A stretch of DNA of 64,000 nucleotides from Selaginella moellendorffii. Its lineage: Eukaryota; Streptophyta; Lycopodiopsida; Selaginellales; Selaginellaceae. Each line of letters begins with the position of its first letter. Position 1 is the first letter of the stretch. Positions 12,160 to 22,924 of the stretch are shown here, piece after piece. The position numbers and the translations under genes are program-made. The notes beneath the pieces were generated by a model, which saw only the letters and a list, made by a program, of their open reading frames with translations, made no database searches and had not been told where the DNA came from. Where the stretch lies: the NCBI RefSeq assembly GCF_000143415.4, contig NW_003314270.1:330411-394410 (forward strand). Direction: 5' to 3'.

Positions 12160-14256
12160 TCATTTTCTACTGTCGTCCAATTTGTCAGTGGCTACGAGCT
12201 CCAGTGCTACTTTCTCAGAATCCAGACTGTCTTCGTCGGCAATAATCGATTTGTATCTGTACCAGCGAGCGCAAAACAGGAATATGACGAAGTTTACTGC
12301 AAACAGCACGGCCTGCAGCCAGTAGAAGTAATCAAGGTGGCCTTTGTTGAGGTTGTTGCTGAGCCAGCTTACTCGTCCCCCGCGGGAGGTCTCTCTGTTA
12401 ACAACAGTGACGAGGATACTGCTGAGGTAGCTACCCAGCGCAGTGATGCTCGAAAACAACGCACTGGCAAGGCTGCGGAGATGCTCTGGAAACTGATCGT
12501 AGAAGAACTCCAGATGTCCGATGGATACGAAAGACTCGGACATGCCGATAAGGATGAACTGTGGCGCCAGCCAGAAGGCAGAGAAAGGAACCGTTCGGTG
12601 GGGGTGGTCCAGGAGTCCGGCATTTAGTGCCGCCTTTCTCCGAGCTCCTTCGGCAAACGCCGCAACTACCATGGCCATTATAGAGATGAAGAGGCCGATT
12701 CCGATTCTCTGCAAGAAAGTAATGCCGCGCTCGTGGCCCGTGACTTTTCTGGCCAGCGGCATGAAGACCCGGTCGTATAGTGGAACGCAAGCGAGCAGTG
12801 TCAGGATTCCGAAGACGTGGAAAGTTGCAGGCGGTATGACGAAAGAGCGTAGGTGTCGGTCCATACTTCTGGCTTGCTGGATGGTGAAAGTGTTTTGGAG
12901 GCCGTGAGCTAGCGTGAAGACTATGCCAGTGGCCCATATAGGCGAGGTTCTTATGATGCATTTGAGCTCTTCTACCTGCTGGACGGAGCACAGCCTCCAT
13001 GGCAGTGGTTTACCGTCTTCGAAGTCTTCATCGGCTGGACAGGCCGACTTGTCAAGGAACCTGGGAGAGAGAGGCGAAGTCAGACTTTTTACGAAGAGCA
13101 GAGAACGTCACCTGAATTGGTCCGTGTGTTGTAGACGAACTCCAGTTTCGGCTTCAACGTTGTAAAGGTGTGCGGGATCTTCCGGCAGGCTTAATCTGCG
13201 TTTCCGATATGCTGCGGCTACAACTTGGAGTAGCCTGATGAAGGGACTTCCATTTGGTGCAACGTGCCGGTACCATGGCGAGCCGACGAGAAAGAAGATG
13301 ACGGATATGACCATAGCAACGGCAGGGATTCCGAAACCCCAGGTCCATCCGACGTGCTCCTGGACGTAGACGATGACTGTGACGGACAGAAGAATGGCGA
13401 TTCCCAGGCCGAAGAAATACCAGTTGAAGAAGCTGAACGACTGCTTTCTTTGCTTCAAGTTCTTCTGATCGAACTGGTCTGCTCCAAACGCGGCAACGCA
13501 AGGCTTGATGCCTCCGGAGCCAAGCGCGAAGAACGCGAAGGAGATATAAAGGAAGGCCTTTTGAGCTGACGACGCCGGTTGACAGGCTACTTCTTTGGCA
13601 GCGTTGCAATGCGGCGGCCGGAGGGATGAGAAAGTTGCATCGATTGTGAGCATCACAATTCCCTGAAACGCGAGGACAGGTAAAACTTTCAATGATTTGG
13701 TGTACGATAAAAAAGTTCTCCTTTTCTGTGACACAGATTACTCACAATGGCATATGTTAGAGAGCCGATAATGATCGTCATGTATCGTCCCAAGTGAGCA
13801 TCCGCAACGTACGCACCCAGCAGCGGAGTGATGTTGTTCAAGCCATTGAAGTTAGTCAGAGTCACAGCCGCCTGAACATTGCTCATGTTGAGCTGTTGCA
13901 CGAGGTACGTTATAAGATTTACATGAAGTCCGATCATTGCCAACTTCTCGGAGATCTCATTCCCTGCAGGCACAGAAGAACAGTTTGGAGTGAGCCAACG
14001 AGACAAGTGTTTACTGTTATATTTGTGCCTGATCACGTGTTTTCTGCAGGGGCTTTGGGAAACATAACGACAACGCACCTATGATGAAGGGGTAAGTTTT
14101 CCAGCCCCCCTTGTTCCTCGTCACGGTTTTCAAGCCCTCGAGCTGCTCGTTCTCCGCGGCACTTACTTGATCAGATGGAGTTCGCCTGTTGAATCTCCTA
14201 ACCACAAAGCCAAGAGGTGAGCAACATTTCCAGTACACTTGCTGGCCATGCTCCAT
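12160..14256 (-). CDS. NPF / PTR-family proton-coupled transporter
   Basis: Major facilitator of the NRT1/PTR (NPF, POT) family, moving nitrate, di/tripeptides or hormone-like solutes with protons across a membrane. Four exons: 14256-14079, 13963-13746, 13662-13112, 13060-12160, giving 615 residues with phases that close. The family hallmark GGWKTYPFIIGNEISEKLA contains the ExxEK form of the proton-coupling ExxE[R/K] motif. NITPLLGAYVADAHLGRY and FFALGSGGIKPCVAAFGADQ are further signature stretches. About twelve hydrophobic segments can be counted, with a long central loop between helices 6 and 7 (residues about 270-340). The family is usually near 580 residues, so the first 35 residues before the hallmark region, rich in Cys and Arg, could belong to a different start or extra exon. 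The gene is convergent with the AMP deaminase, 291 bp apart. The substrate cannot be assigned. Confidence 0.9.
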
Positions 14257-14287
14257 TGTGACGTCTTCTCTCTTTTCAGATCCTTGA

Positions 14288-14800
14288 GGAGATTCTCGGC
14301 CTGCGCGTCAGCAACTTGTTAGTAGCGGCGGGCATTGTTTCCGTGACGACACTACACCGGGAACAGCAGAAAGAAAACACTCGGATACTCGAGACTCTCG
14401 GACTCTCTCCTCGAAACTAGAGCAGCAACATCAAACAGGCTCAAAACAAACTCAAGCTCGAGACGCAGCGAATGCAAAACTTACAGTTACCGCCAACCGT
14501 AGCGAGCACAGAACTTTAGCTCTCGACGAGGCCAACTCCACTTGGAACTATCTCTCTCGCAAAATCATCGGGACTTCCAAGCAAAATACGAATGGAGCAG
14601 GAGCCAAAGCTAAGCAAACAAGTGCACTGCTAGCTGGGCTGTGGCTGGACGAGAAACAAGAGGAAGCGACAAAAGGGAAGAGGCGGCCTGGCAAAAGCGC
14701 GAAAGACAAAAACAACCAAATGAGCCGCTACTGCGACTACGATCTGCAAGCTGAGAACGCGGCCATGAATGAGAATGGTGGGGACGCCGAGTGGGAATAG
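14288..14800 (+). other. Long open frame without an early ATG, unassigned
   Basis: One plus-strand frame is open from 14288 to the TAG at 14800; its only late ATG is at 14720 (26 codons). The translation is rich in Gln, Lys, Ser and Thr and ends NENGGDAEWE. The last 130 bases recur at 24648-24774 with frame-preserving differences, including a 6-nt indel. It may be an exon of an unrecognised gene, or a 5' leader. No family was recognised. Confidence 0.2.
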
Positions 14801-15166
14801 ATCAACTTTAAATGCACCAGACAGGGAGCAGCCTCTCGCCGCGGCTTTCGTCCAGGAAAACTTGATCACCCACCATCGCTCAAGGTAATTATGATTCCCG
14901 ATATCCGCAATTAGCCGCTAATCAATCTCTTGGCCTGTCTGTCTCGTTCGTGCAGCGGCAGCACAGCAGCACAGCAGCACAGCAGGCTTTTGTGCTCTTG
15001 TTCGGTTCGGTTTTTAATAACGCAGAGAAGAGAAGAGCCATGAACTTGCAGATACTGCGGCGTTTATAGCCTTTCTTTGAAAGCTTCACATTCGATCCAG
15101 GTTCTTTAATTTTTCTTTTAGCTTATTTGCCAGCAGCCACTCATTCGTCTCGCTCTTTCAGATTTA

Positions 15167-15442
15167 ATGCAGCGAACCTGTGCGTCATCGCGCAAAAGCT
15201 ATACGAGCTTTTCCATCGCTGGAAAGCTTTTAGCTGCACTTCCCGAAAGATTCACTCTTTCCTTGTTTCGCTGTGTACCACGCCAGGCGTCGCTCTACCT
15301 CGTGGCTACGAGTGCGTCCGTTCAATCTGGCAAGAGCATTGCTTTTCCTCTTTGGCCGACCCACGTTGATAAGGCTGCAAACGCTCTGTCCAGTTTTTCG
15401 GTGGCCGTAAAGGAATCTTCTGGTCATGGCCGGTCAAAGTAA
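15167..15442 (+). CDS. Small conserved-between-copies open frame, unit A
   Basis: A 91-codon ATG frame with a basic, Ser-rich N-terminus (MQRTCASSRKSYTSFSIAGK) that would suit an organelle transit peptide. It is paired with 25135-25401 in unit B. The only length difference between copies is a 9-nt indel near the C-terminus, which keeps the frame. No family is recognised and splice evidence is absent. Chance retention between two recent copies is possible, so this is a weak candidate gene. Confidence 0.25.
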   Translation: MQRTCASSRKSYTSFSIAGKLLAALPERFTLSLFRCVPRQASLYLVATSASVQSGKSIAFPLWPTHVDKAANALSSFSVAVKESSGHGRSK

Positions 15443-16082
15443 TATGGTTGACCAGATTGTGGATGGTCAACGCCATATGCTCGCTAGTTATCTAATTAAT
15501 TGCACCGTACAAATTGTATGTCTCCCAGCTTGGTTTTGATTGATTTGATTTCCAAACTCGCATTGTCTTCTCTTTCATCCAGATGCTGTTACTGATTCGC
15601 ATCATGCACTTCTAGCAGGCGTTCTAGTAAGTTATTGTGAACATATAAAAACTTATCTCTAATAAATTTTCACTAATGTTGGAAGCTGCAAAAAGATTCG
15701 CTGGGTTTTAGCTGTAGGCATGCGCCCTCATACATTGACTAATTGTTACCAAGGCGGCATCTTTTTCATCCTCGGTCCAAATCTCGTGCATTATATTCAA
15801 GGTCTTCCCCGGCCTGGTCTCTTCGTGCGTCCAATGTTCTTAATATAACTAATGCTTGCACAAATTCTCCTGAATATCAGAGGAGACTTTGGGAAGAATT
15901 CTTTTCCTTCTGTGATACCATGTGAACGTTCACAAAGAAAAAGGCTTCTGGAAAATCCGTGCTCTTAAGCTCGTTTGTAGACAAGGATTTGCCAGAAGAA
16001 CCATTGGTCTTTTAAGGGAATGGGAAGCATCCACAACACTTTCGCCTCCAACTTGTAGTATGAAAACAAAAAGATGCCTTTA

Positions 16083-16140
16083 CTTCACATGCTTTTGTCC
16101 TAGTCTGAAGCAAGTAAAAGTGGGACAAAAGCATGTGAAG
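16083..16140. repeat. Perfect 18-bp inverted repeat, 22-nt loop
   Basis: The arm CTTCACATGCTTTTGTCC at 16083-16100 pairs perfectly with GGACAAAAGCATGTGAAG at 16123-16140. It lies 135 bp upstream of the unit A membrane-protein ATG. Unit B lacks the hairpin and about 125 bp around it at the matching position (near 26175). Confidence 0.8.
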
Positions 16141-16226
16141 GCCTGATGCCACATCATCGTCAGGTAAGCGGAGAGAGAGTGAATCAGGATGGTGTTTAAC
16201 GGGAGGCGTCGGTCCTGGGCATGGCT

Positions 16227-16233
16227 TATATAT
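16227..16233 (+). promoter_or_regulatory. Probable TATA box of membrane-protein gene, unit A
   Basis: TATATAT lies 42 bp before the ATG and is kept, with the following GGCTGCAGTTGTG, at 26204-26210 in unit B although the DNA just upstream differs between units. This makes it a plausible core promoter. Confidence 0.5.
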
Positions 16234-16274
16234 GGCTGCAGTTGTGCGGCTGAATCATAGGATTATAACCTATA

Positions 16275-18288
16275 ATGGCTCAGGCAGAGAATGTAGGCAG
16301 TAGTAGCTTCTGCAATTGGCTTCACCCCTCTCTGACAGGTATTCTCTTCTCGCTGCTTCTGCCCACAGCAACACTACTCCTGCTTCTCGCGCATTCTTGT
16401 CATGGATCCGACGATGAGCATTTCTACCTCGACCTCCCATCCAGAGAAGGTTTTGCATGCCCCGAAGTAAACAGCTTTGTAAACGAATTCGATCCGTTCT
16501 ACAGATGGTCTCTGCGTTCTTCCCTTGCCAGTGTCCTCTCCACGACAAGTCGCATCGACATTGAGCTCGCCAATTCCGCCTACCAGCAAGCTAGTGCATG
16601 GAGAGTGATCAGCAACTGGACGAGTGATGAGGGAGCCAACAAGCTGTACGCCTCGGCCGATCCTCACATTGCAGGTGGTCACATGAAGCAGCACCGGCGC
16701 AACTGGCAATGGAGAATGCGAGTGGACTGGGGCATCAGCATCCGCATGTGCCTATCCACTGGTAATGACCACAGCAATCGGTCATGCCTCTGGACTACTC
16801 CCATCCTTCAGATGGAAAGAGAAGCGGATCTCAGCCTGCTCTTTATTGCTGTACCTTACAGGGCTGCAACTGCACCCAGCATTGAACCAGATCTGAACAA
16901 CATGCCGCGTAGCACATCAGGATTCTACCTTTCCAACTACGCCAGCAATGCAAGGACGGACTTCACCAAGTACCAGAAGATCAACACCTCCAGCCACTAT
17001 TATCTCACGAACACTAAGGATGTACCAAAGTGTCGGTTTGCCCCATCTTACTACAGCAACGACGCCACAGCATACCTCGGGTTTCCCAGCCTCCAATGCG
17101 GCTGCTCCAATTCCTCCACCAGGGTATGTGTCGTGGTCACCAGGAACATGGACACCAGCAGCTGGGGATTGTTCGACTATCGTTCCTCCTGCGATTTGCT
17201 GACGTCTTACTGGGCTTGGAACACCGGTGGAAACACTTGGCTTGTTCTTACCGTACACAACACCTCATCTGACAAGCCTCTACCATTTCTTGCAACCTTT
17301 AAGGGGAATACCTCTTTCGGGTCCTCCCTCACTTGGGTTACAGCGAATGACTTCCAGGCCATGGCGAACACAACAGTCTGTGTGGAAGCATTGATGCAGC
17401 AAACACCGGTGCCATCCAGTGTGGAGGTTCAGAACAGGTGCAGTACTGATCAGCTGGTATTAAGCACTCAAGATGGTGAGTACTACCTCAACAAGATGAG
17501 ACGGTTCCTCTGGGCTCCCACTCCCCCCCAGAACAAGATCAGTACACCCTGTTTCGGAGATCTGCCTATGGGACAGCTCGAGTTCAAGGACAAGCTATGT
17601 GTGACAAAGCTGGACACTACTACCAGCACAGAGATTAAACTGATGGTCGAATCCATGTTACAGCTCAGAGACGTTAAGTTCAAGCAGAAGAAGCTGTGGA
17701 ATGATGGATCAAACAACAGACACGAAGTCTATGGCGGGATTTTGTCAGCGATTGTGTCCTTCGTGGGAACATGTTTCTTGGCAACGAGTAACAAGTTGCA
17801 GGATATTGAAGAGTCCTTTGAGAAATTCTGGCATCATGGTGGCGCCGTTGGGGACTCCAACACCGACGGCCAGGCTGCTCAGTCAAGCAAGGGATCAGTT
17901 TTTTCAAGCCAGGACCCCATCTTTTGGTTTAAGTTCCTTTATAGGACGCTCCTCGTACTCGCTTTTGCAGGTAATTTGACCTCTTCTTGCCACAAGTTGA
18001 TTCACTAAGTTCATATTTTGTGCAGTTTTACTGTCATATACAGCATATAGTAGCGTGCAAAGTGTAAAGAAGGACCGGGACATCTTGCAAGCGCAAACAG
18101 TACCTCAGGTCCTCAGTGATGGTACCGTGGTGTTGCTCACCACCACAGCTACGTACGAGGTGAAACCCTTGTGGGCCAGCTTCTATGTTATTTCTGTTCT
18201 TACGGCGCTGGCTGTGATAATCACACTGGTCGTTACATGGCGTCAACTTAAAACACTGCCGGCGAAAGAGAGCAGTGAAATGGAATGA
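16275..18288 (+). CDS. Uncharacterised multi-pass membrane glycoprotein, copy A
   Basis: Two exons, 16275-17970 and 18026-18288, give 652 residues. I do not recognise the family. An N-terminal hydrophobic segment (ILFSLLLPTATLLLLLAHS, about residues 24-42) would insert the protein in the secretory pathway. A 450-residue region follows with many Cys (for example LQCGCSNSSTRVC) and several N-glycosylation sequons (NWTS, NRSC, NTSS, NTTV), which suggests a luminal or extracellular domain with disulfides. Three further hydrophobic segments lie near the C-terminus (YGGILSAIVSFVGTCFLA, FKFLYRTLLVLAFAVLLSYT, FYVISVLTALAVIITLVVTW), and the last 17 residues are polar. The intron splits the codon at AFA|V. 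Copy B has the same length and splice sites, so both are probably functional. A cell-surface or endomembrane protein is inferred from topology only; the name would be hypothetical protein. Confidence 0.85.
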
Positions 18289-18567
18289 TTCACTAATCAT
18301 AACCGTCTTTGAAGATTTTGGTGTCACTAAGTTCTGCCGGCTAATTGCCCCAAGATAAAGGAGAAAGCGATCAAGCCTACTATGACCAGACGGTCAATGG
18401 ATGTCAACACTGTTCTGGTCTTACGGTGCTGGTTGTGATAATTACAGTGGTCATTGGAGGTAAAAAAGATCAGAATATTACCGTCTTTGCATCACTAAGG
18501 GCTAACTAAAGTTGACCAGTGCAATAAAGGTCTGACCAGTCAGCAGGGTGGCAATGGCGGTCAACGG

Positions 18568-20514
18568 TCAAGGAACGTCAATCATCTTTTGAAGAATACT
18601 GTCCAGCTTACCAGAAGCAAACCGGCGCCCTTGATAAACACAAGCCGAATCATCGTCTTCCATCTCCAGTCCTCCCAAAACCTTGGCAACCCCGCGATCA
18701 ATCGGCAACCCCGCGGCAGCAAACACATTGGACAGCACCACGTACGTGGCCGAGTCTTCTGGGAAGAGCGCCATGGCGGCCTCGCCCACCCTCTCGGCGC
18801 ACTCCACGTCCCTGTACACCGCACACGCCCCCAGCACGGACTTGCACGCCACCAGGTCGGGCTCGAACGGCATCCCGCGCAGCAGCTCCTCGGCCCCGGC
18901 CACCTCACCGGACCGCCCCAGCGTGTCGAGCATCACTCCAAAGTGCTCGCAGCTCGGCCAGATCCCAAAGTCCGCCACCATCATCTGGAACTTCTCCACG
19001 CCCCGCCTCACCGATCCGGTGTGCGTCGCCGCCACCAAGATCCCCGTGAAGGTGATGTCGTCCGGGGTGACGCCCTCCAAGTTGAGCTCCCGGAAGAACT
19101 CCTCGGCCTCGGGGCCGTGGCCGTTCGCGGCATACATGACGATGAGCGCGTTCCAGGAGACGATGTCGGTCTTCTCCGGGGTGGCGTCGAAGATAGCCTT
19201 CGCCTTTGCGAGATGCCCGTGCTGTGCGTACGCGACGAACATCGCGTTCCAAGAGATGAGGCTCCGCTCGGGCATCGAGAAGAACATCGCCTCCGCCTCG
19301 GCGAGCTGGAAGTTCTGCGAGTAGGCCACCATCATGGTCGTCCAGGAGATCACGTTACACCAGGGCATTCGATCCAGCGCTGCCTTAGCGCGATCCAGCC
19401 GCCGGCTCTGTGTGTAGGCGTGGATCATCGCGTTCCAGGAGACGAGGTTCTTCTCTGGGATCCGATCAAACTCGAGCTTCGCCTGGTCGATCTCGCCGTG
19501 CGCGACGTAGCTCCGGCACAGGATGTTCCACGCCACTACATCCTTCACGGGCATCGATTCGAAGCACCGCCGAGCATCTTCCAGATGCCCGTTCTGGGCA
19601 AATGCCGTCGCCATGGCCGTCCACGAGACAACGTCGCGGTGCGCCACCTTCTGAAAGATCTCTTTCGCCTTGTCGATCATCAGGGCCACTCCATAAGCAG
19701 TGATAAGGGCATTCCACGAAACGATATTCCTGGTTCCCATTCGATCAAACAGATCCTTTCCTTCCACAAGACGCCCGTTCTGGGCATACCCCTGGATCAT
19801 CGCGGTCCACGAGACGAGATCTCTCTCCGGCATCGTATCAAACAATTCCTTGGCGTGAAAGAGATCTCCACTCTCGGCAGTGGTCGCGACCATGGAATTC
19901 CACGACAATCGGCTCCTCGCGGGCATTCTCTCGAAGAACGTGTTCGCAATATCCAAATGCCCCTTTTGGGCAAGTGTTGTCACCATTGTGTTCCAGGACG
20001 CAAGATCCCGCTGCTCCATCGCCAGGAACATCGCCCTGGAGCGATCGAGGTACCCATTCCTGGCATATATCGCGACCATCGCGTTAGAGAGCACCACATC
20101 CCCGTCGACGATGGATTCGAACAGGGATTTGGCCCTCTCCAGATCGCCATTGCGCGCGTAGGCGACGATCATCGTCGTCCAGTGGACGGCGCTGCGCTGC
20201 GGGGTCCTGGTGAAGAGGAGCTCCACCTCGTCGATCCGGCCGCTGGCGGCGGACGCCGCGATGGCGATGCCCCAGGAGAACTCGTTCTTGTGCTGGATCG
20301 CGTGGAATGCCCGGCGCGATTCCTCGGCGAGCCCGAGGCGGCCATACATCTGGACCACCGCATTGGCCACGAATCGATCGGCGCCATAGCCACTGGCGAT
20401 GATCTGTGCGTGGATCTTCCTGCCCACCGCGGCGTCGCCGGAATCCCCAGCCGCGCGGAGCGATTGGACGAAACGCTGGCATTCCACAAATTTGCCCTTG
20501 TCAATGCAGGGCAT
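18568..20514 (-). CDS. S-repeat PPR protein, unit A (intact copy)
   Basis: Intronless, 648 residues. After a short N-terminus with GRKIHAQIIASGYGADRFVA, the protein is a run of 31-residue S-type PPR motifs (for example DLVSWTAMIQGYAQNGRLVE, repeated about every 31 residues from 90 to 480). It ends with an E-type tail (PDLVACKSVLGACAVYRDVE, ATYVVLSNVFAAAG) but has no DYW domain. Arrays made almost only of S motifs are a known lycophyte/bryophyte style. Such proteins bind organelle RNA; without a DYW domain it could act with a partner deaminase or in RNA stabilisation or splicing. The first residues are not strongly transit-like, so targeting is unclear. The equivalent gene in unit B (28474-30164) is broken, leaving this as the only intact copy here. 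A long antisense open frame covers the same bases and is considered an artefact. Confidence 0.92.
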   Translation of the reverse strand: MPCIDKGKFVECQRFVQSLRAAGDSGDAAVGRKIHAQIIASGYGADRFVANAVVQMYGRLGLAEESRRAFHAIQHKNEFSWGIAIAASAASGRIDEVELLFTRTPQRSAVHWTTMIVAYARNGDLERAKSLFESIVDGDVVLSNAMVAIYARNGYLDRSRAMFLAMEQRDLASWNTMVTTLAQKGHLDIANTFFERMPARSRLSWNSMVATTAESGDLFHAKELFDTMPERDLVSWTAMIQGYAQNGRLVEGKDLFDRMGTRNIVSWNALITAYGVALMIDKAKEIFQKVAHRDVVSWTAMATAFAQNGHLEDARRCFESMPVKDVVAWNILCRSYVAHGEIDQAKLEFDRIPEKNLVSWNAMIHAYTQSRRLDRAKAALDRMPWCNVISWTTMMVAYSQNFQLAEAEAMFFSMPERSLISWNAMFVAYAQHGHLAKAKAIFDATPEKTDIVSWNALIVMYAANGHGPEAEEFFRELNLEGVTPDDITFTGILVAATHTGSVRRGVEKFQMMVADFGIWPSCEHFGVMLDTLGRSGEVAGAEELLRGMPFEPDLVACKSVLGACAVYRDVECAERVGEAAMALFPEDSATYVVLSNVFAAAGLPIDRGVAKVLGGLEMEDDDSACVYQGRRFASGKLDSILQKMIDVP

Positions 20515-21098
20515 TTGCTAGGAATATATTTCAAGCATCATCATCTTTTCAGTTTCCTCTCTTCTGCTAATGTTTCTTTTCAGCTTGCAAAGATCTGATG
20601 CTGGAATATCAACAAGAATAACCTTTTTGCCAGTTTTCTTTTCCAGTTTTTTTCACGGGATGTTCCAGTTCGTAACAAGCCAGCAAAGTCTTTGTCACGT
20701 CTAAGCTTTTGGGTCCGTAGCCTACGCCAAGACAACTTCTGGCAACCCGAAGATGATCACGCAAACTCACATTGCAGTCTCTCTCCGGGTGGAATACAGC
20801 GAATGCATCAAAGAAAAGCAGAAGCTGTGGCTTCTACCTTGGATCCTAAACTGCCAAAGCATGGGAAGGAATCCTTTCTGCAAAGATGCAGTGCTTGTCC
20901 TGCGTAGCAGCTCCGATCCACTCGCGTGAACAATCGCGCTTCCACCCTTATACACTTCACACGGATTTACAAACACCACCACCTCAAACCACATAGAGTT
21001 CAGTAATCTCTTCTTACTACTATGTCCTTCTGGGTCGATATCCGCAAGACGCTGCCATCTTTTTCTCCGGAGTCCTGACAGATGTGGAGGAGACGCTA
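20515..21098. other. Intergenic, no gene seen (unit A)
   Basis: Between the PPR 5' end and the UGT 3' end. Only short open frames occur, and their lengths differ from the unit B counterpart (30165-30766), which has several small indels. Nothing else is supported. Confidence 0.6.
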
Positions 21099-22595
21099 TT
21101 ACCCAGCCAACGAGCTGATGAACTCTGCCAAGTTATGCCCTGAGCTGCCCGGCTGGGTGGAGAGTGCAGCCTGTCGGACCAGCTTCCTCCTTTGCTTGGC
21201 ACGGTTCCTGAGCTCTTGGTCCTCCATTACAGCACGCAAGCCTCGCTCGACGTCATCTGCGGACGGCACACCATCCACCCCAATATCCACCGCAATTTTG
21301 TACTCGTCCACAAGGTGCCTGCAGGTTGGGAGCTGGTCACCTAAGAACGGCCAGGCCAGAATGGGAACACCAGCCAGCAGAATACACTCCACCACGGAAC
21401 TCCACCCGCAGTGTGAAACTAATGCACCAATGGCCGGATGAGAGAGAACCAGCTGCTGAGGCACCCAACCTGTAAGGATTTTCCCCCTACCGGAGGTTCG
21501 CTCCGCAAAGTTTGGAGGTAGCACGCGGTTCAGGTAGGCGGTCGGCTCCTCGTTCCTGGGACTTGGAAGCGACCAGAGGAATCTAAAGCCGGACGATTCG
21601 AGTCCGTGTGCCAGCTCTCGAATCATCTCGTCGCCCAAGACTATAAAGCTGCCGAAGCATATGAGGACCAGCGACGCCGTGGGTTGCTTGTCCAGCCATG
21701 AGACAAGCGCCGTGGAATCCTCGCTGTTCTTGCCGATTGAGACCGCTGTTCCTCGAATGTCTTCTTGAGAGGGTCGATCATCCTGGAGGTAGGAAGATGG
21801 ATACAGAGGTCCTATGGGAATGCACCGTATCTCGGGGTACTCGCAATGTAAAGCATCCAATATCTGCACGGACACGTGAGAAATCACCCTCCACTAAATG
21901 CCCGTCTTACTGGTCCTTCAAGCTCTTCGGAAGTATTCAGTAGTATCCCGTTGGAGTGGACAAAATGCTTGGCTACGCCTTCTTTACCCAAGTAGAATCT
22001 GTGAACAAAGATCACGGAAACAAACAGAAACATAGAAAGAATGATACCCATGGGATTTGACGACAACGTCCAAAGGTAGCTCAGCCCATCGAAGAGGTGG
22101 AAGTCCGGGAACATGAACTACGCTCTGCATGTCTTGGTCCACATTCCCGCTTCGGCTGGGGCCGTGGAAGGAGAGCATGACAGCGAGATGCGCCGAAGCA
22201 CCTGTGTAGAGGATATACTTTGGGATGCCTCTCTCCTCAACAGTTTGACTTGCCCAGAACATCACCATTCGATCGAGAACCACCGCTTTGGGGCGCAGCA
22301 CATCGAGGTGTTTCCGGAGCGAGTCAGGCAGGGCAGTGGGAAAACGGGATGATGGCAAAAGGTCGGGACGAGACTTGCGAACTCCAGGGAAAATGAAAGC
22401 CGGTCGAGGGGAAGGAATGGACTCCATGAGAGCGCGCATGTCAATGTTTGCTATGTCCGTGGTCATTCCAGATGGGTTCAGCCACGGCAGTAGCACCGTA
22501 ACACGGCAGCCCTGAGAAGCGAGCTTCTTTGCAAAGAGCATACCTGTGTTGAAGTGACCACCGCCTTGAACCGTAACCAAAACGATGTCGGCCAT
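21099..22595 (-). CDS. Family 1 UDP-glycosyltransferase, copy A
   Basis: Transfers sugar from a UDP-sugar to a small acceptor in the cytosol. Three exons: 22595-22048, 21998-21911, 21863-21099, with introns of 49 and 47 nt; phases close to give 466 residues. The N-terminus MADIVLVTVQGGGHFNTGML carries the catalytic-His region (GGGHF), and VVLDRMVMFW holds a candidate charge-relay Asp. The C-terminal PSPG box spans WVPQQLVLSHPAIG to WPFLGDQ; the final Asp-Gln pair suits UDP-glucose. The box reads HCGWSS where HCGWNS is usual. An upstream in-frame ATG at 22625 would add ten residues, but copy B lacks it, so the shared MADIV start is preferred. Copy B (30767-32263) has the same structure. The acceptor cannot be predicted. 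Confidence 0.92.
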
Positions 22596-22865
22596 TCTCG
22601 ACCTTGTCGGCCTTATCTTAACCAAGCGCTCTTGTTCTATTGCAACTCCAGACTCCTGTAAGACTCATTTTGATGAACTTGACTTGTTGTTAACCAAGGG
22701 TTTCGTCTAGCACTATTTTCATGCTTTGTTTTTTTTTCCACGTGGCCAGTTCAGCGGTCGAACGAATATGCCAACACAATGAACAGTTAGATCTCTGATT
22801 CGCAGGCTAGAGAGATTCGAGCGCGGCCGCTCTAGCGGCTGGCGTGATAGTGTTTTATTTCGGCC

Positions 22866-22924
22866 GCCAAAAAGCCATTTGGAATGGCTTTTTGGCAAAG
22901 AAAAAGCCATTTCAAATGGCTTTT
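22866..22924. repeat. Two adjacent hairpins sharing one arm sequence
   Basis: GCCAAAAAGCCATT (22866-22879) and its exact complement (22883-22896) flank a 3-nt loop. Immediately after, AAAAGCCATTT (22902-22912) and AAATGGCTTTT (22914-22924) form a second perfect hairpin with a 1-nt loop. Both use the core AAAAGCCATT. They sit in a stretch that replaces about 200 bp present in unit B. A GCGGCCGC octamer lies nearby at 22823-22830. Confidence 0.85.

Noticed and set aside
16275-18008. Unspliced 577-residue version of the membrane protein
   Set aside because: The GT at 17971 and AG at 18025 give a second exon in phase with further membrane segments, and the same structure is kept in unit B.
18589-20598. 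669-codon plus-strand open frame opposite the unit A PPR gene
   Set aside because: It mirrors the PPR repeats in antisense, with no recognisable motif of its own. The PPR reading has clear 31-residue motifs and a normal end. The unit B counterpart is of different length because of the frameshift there.
21884-22114. Direct read-through of UGT exon 2 (unit A) without splicing
   Set aside because: It hits a stop after GPVRRAFSGG. Splicing the 47-nt GT...AG intron (21910-21864) restores the expected family sequence ILDALH in phase.
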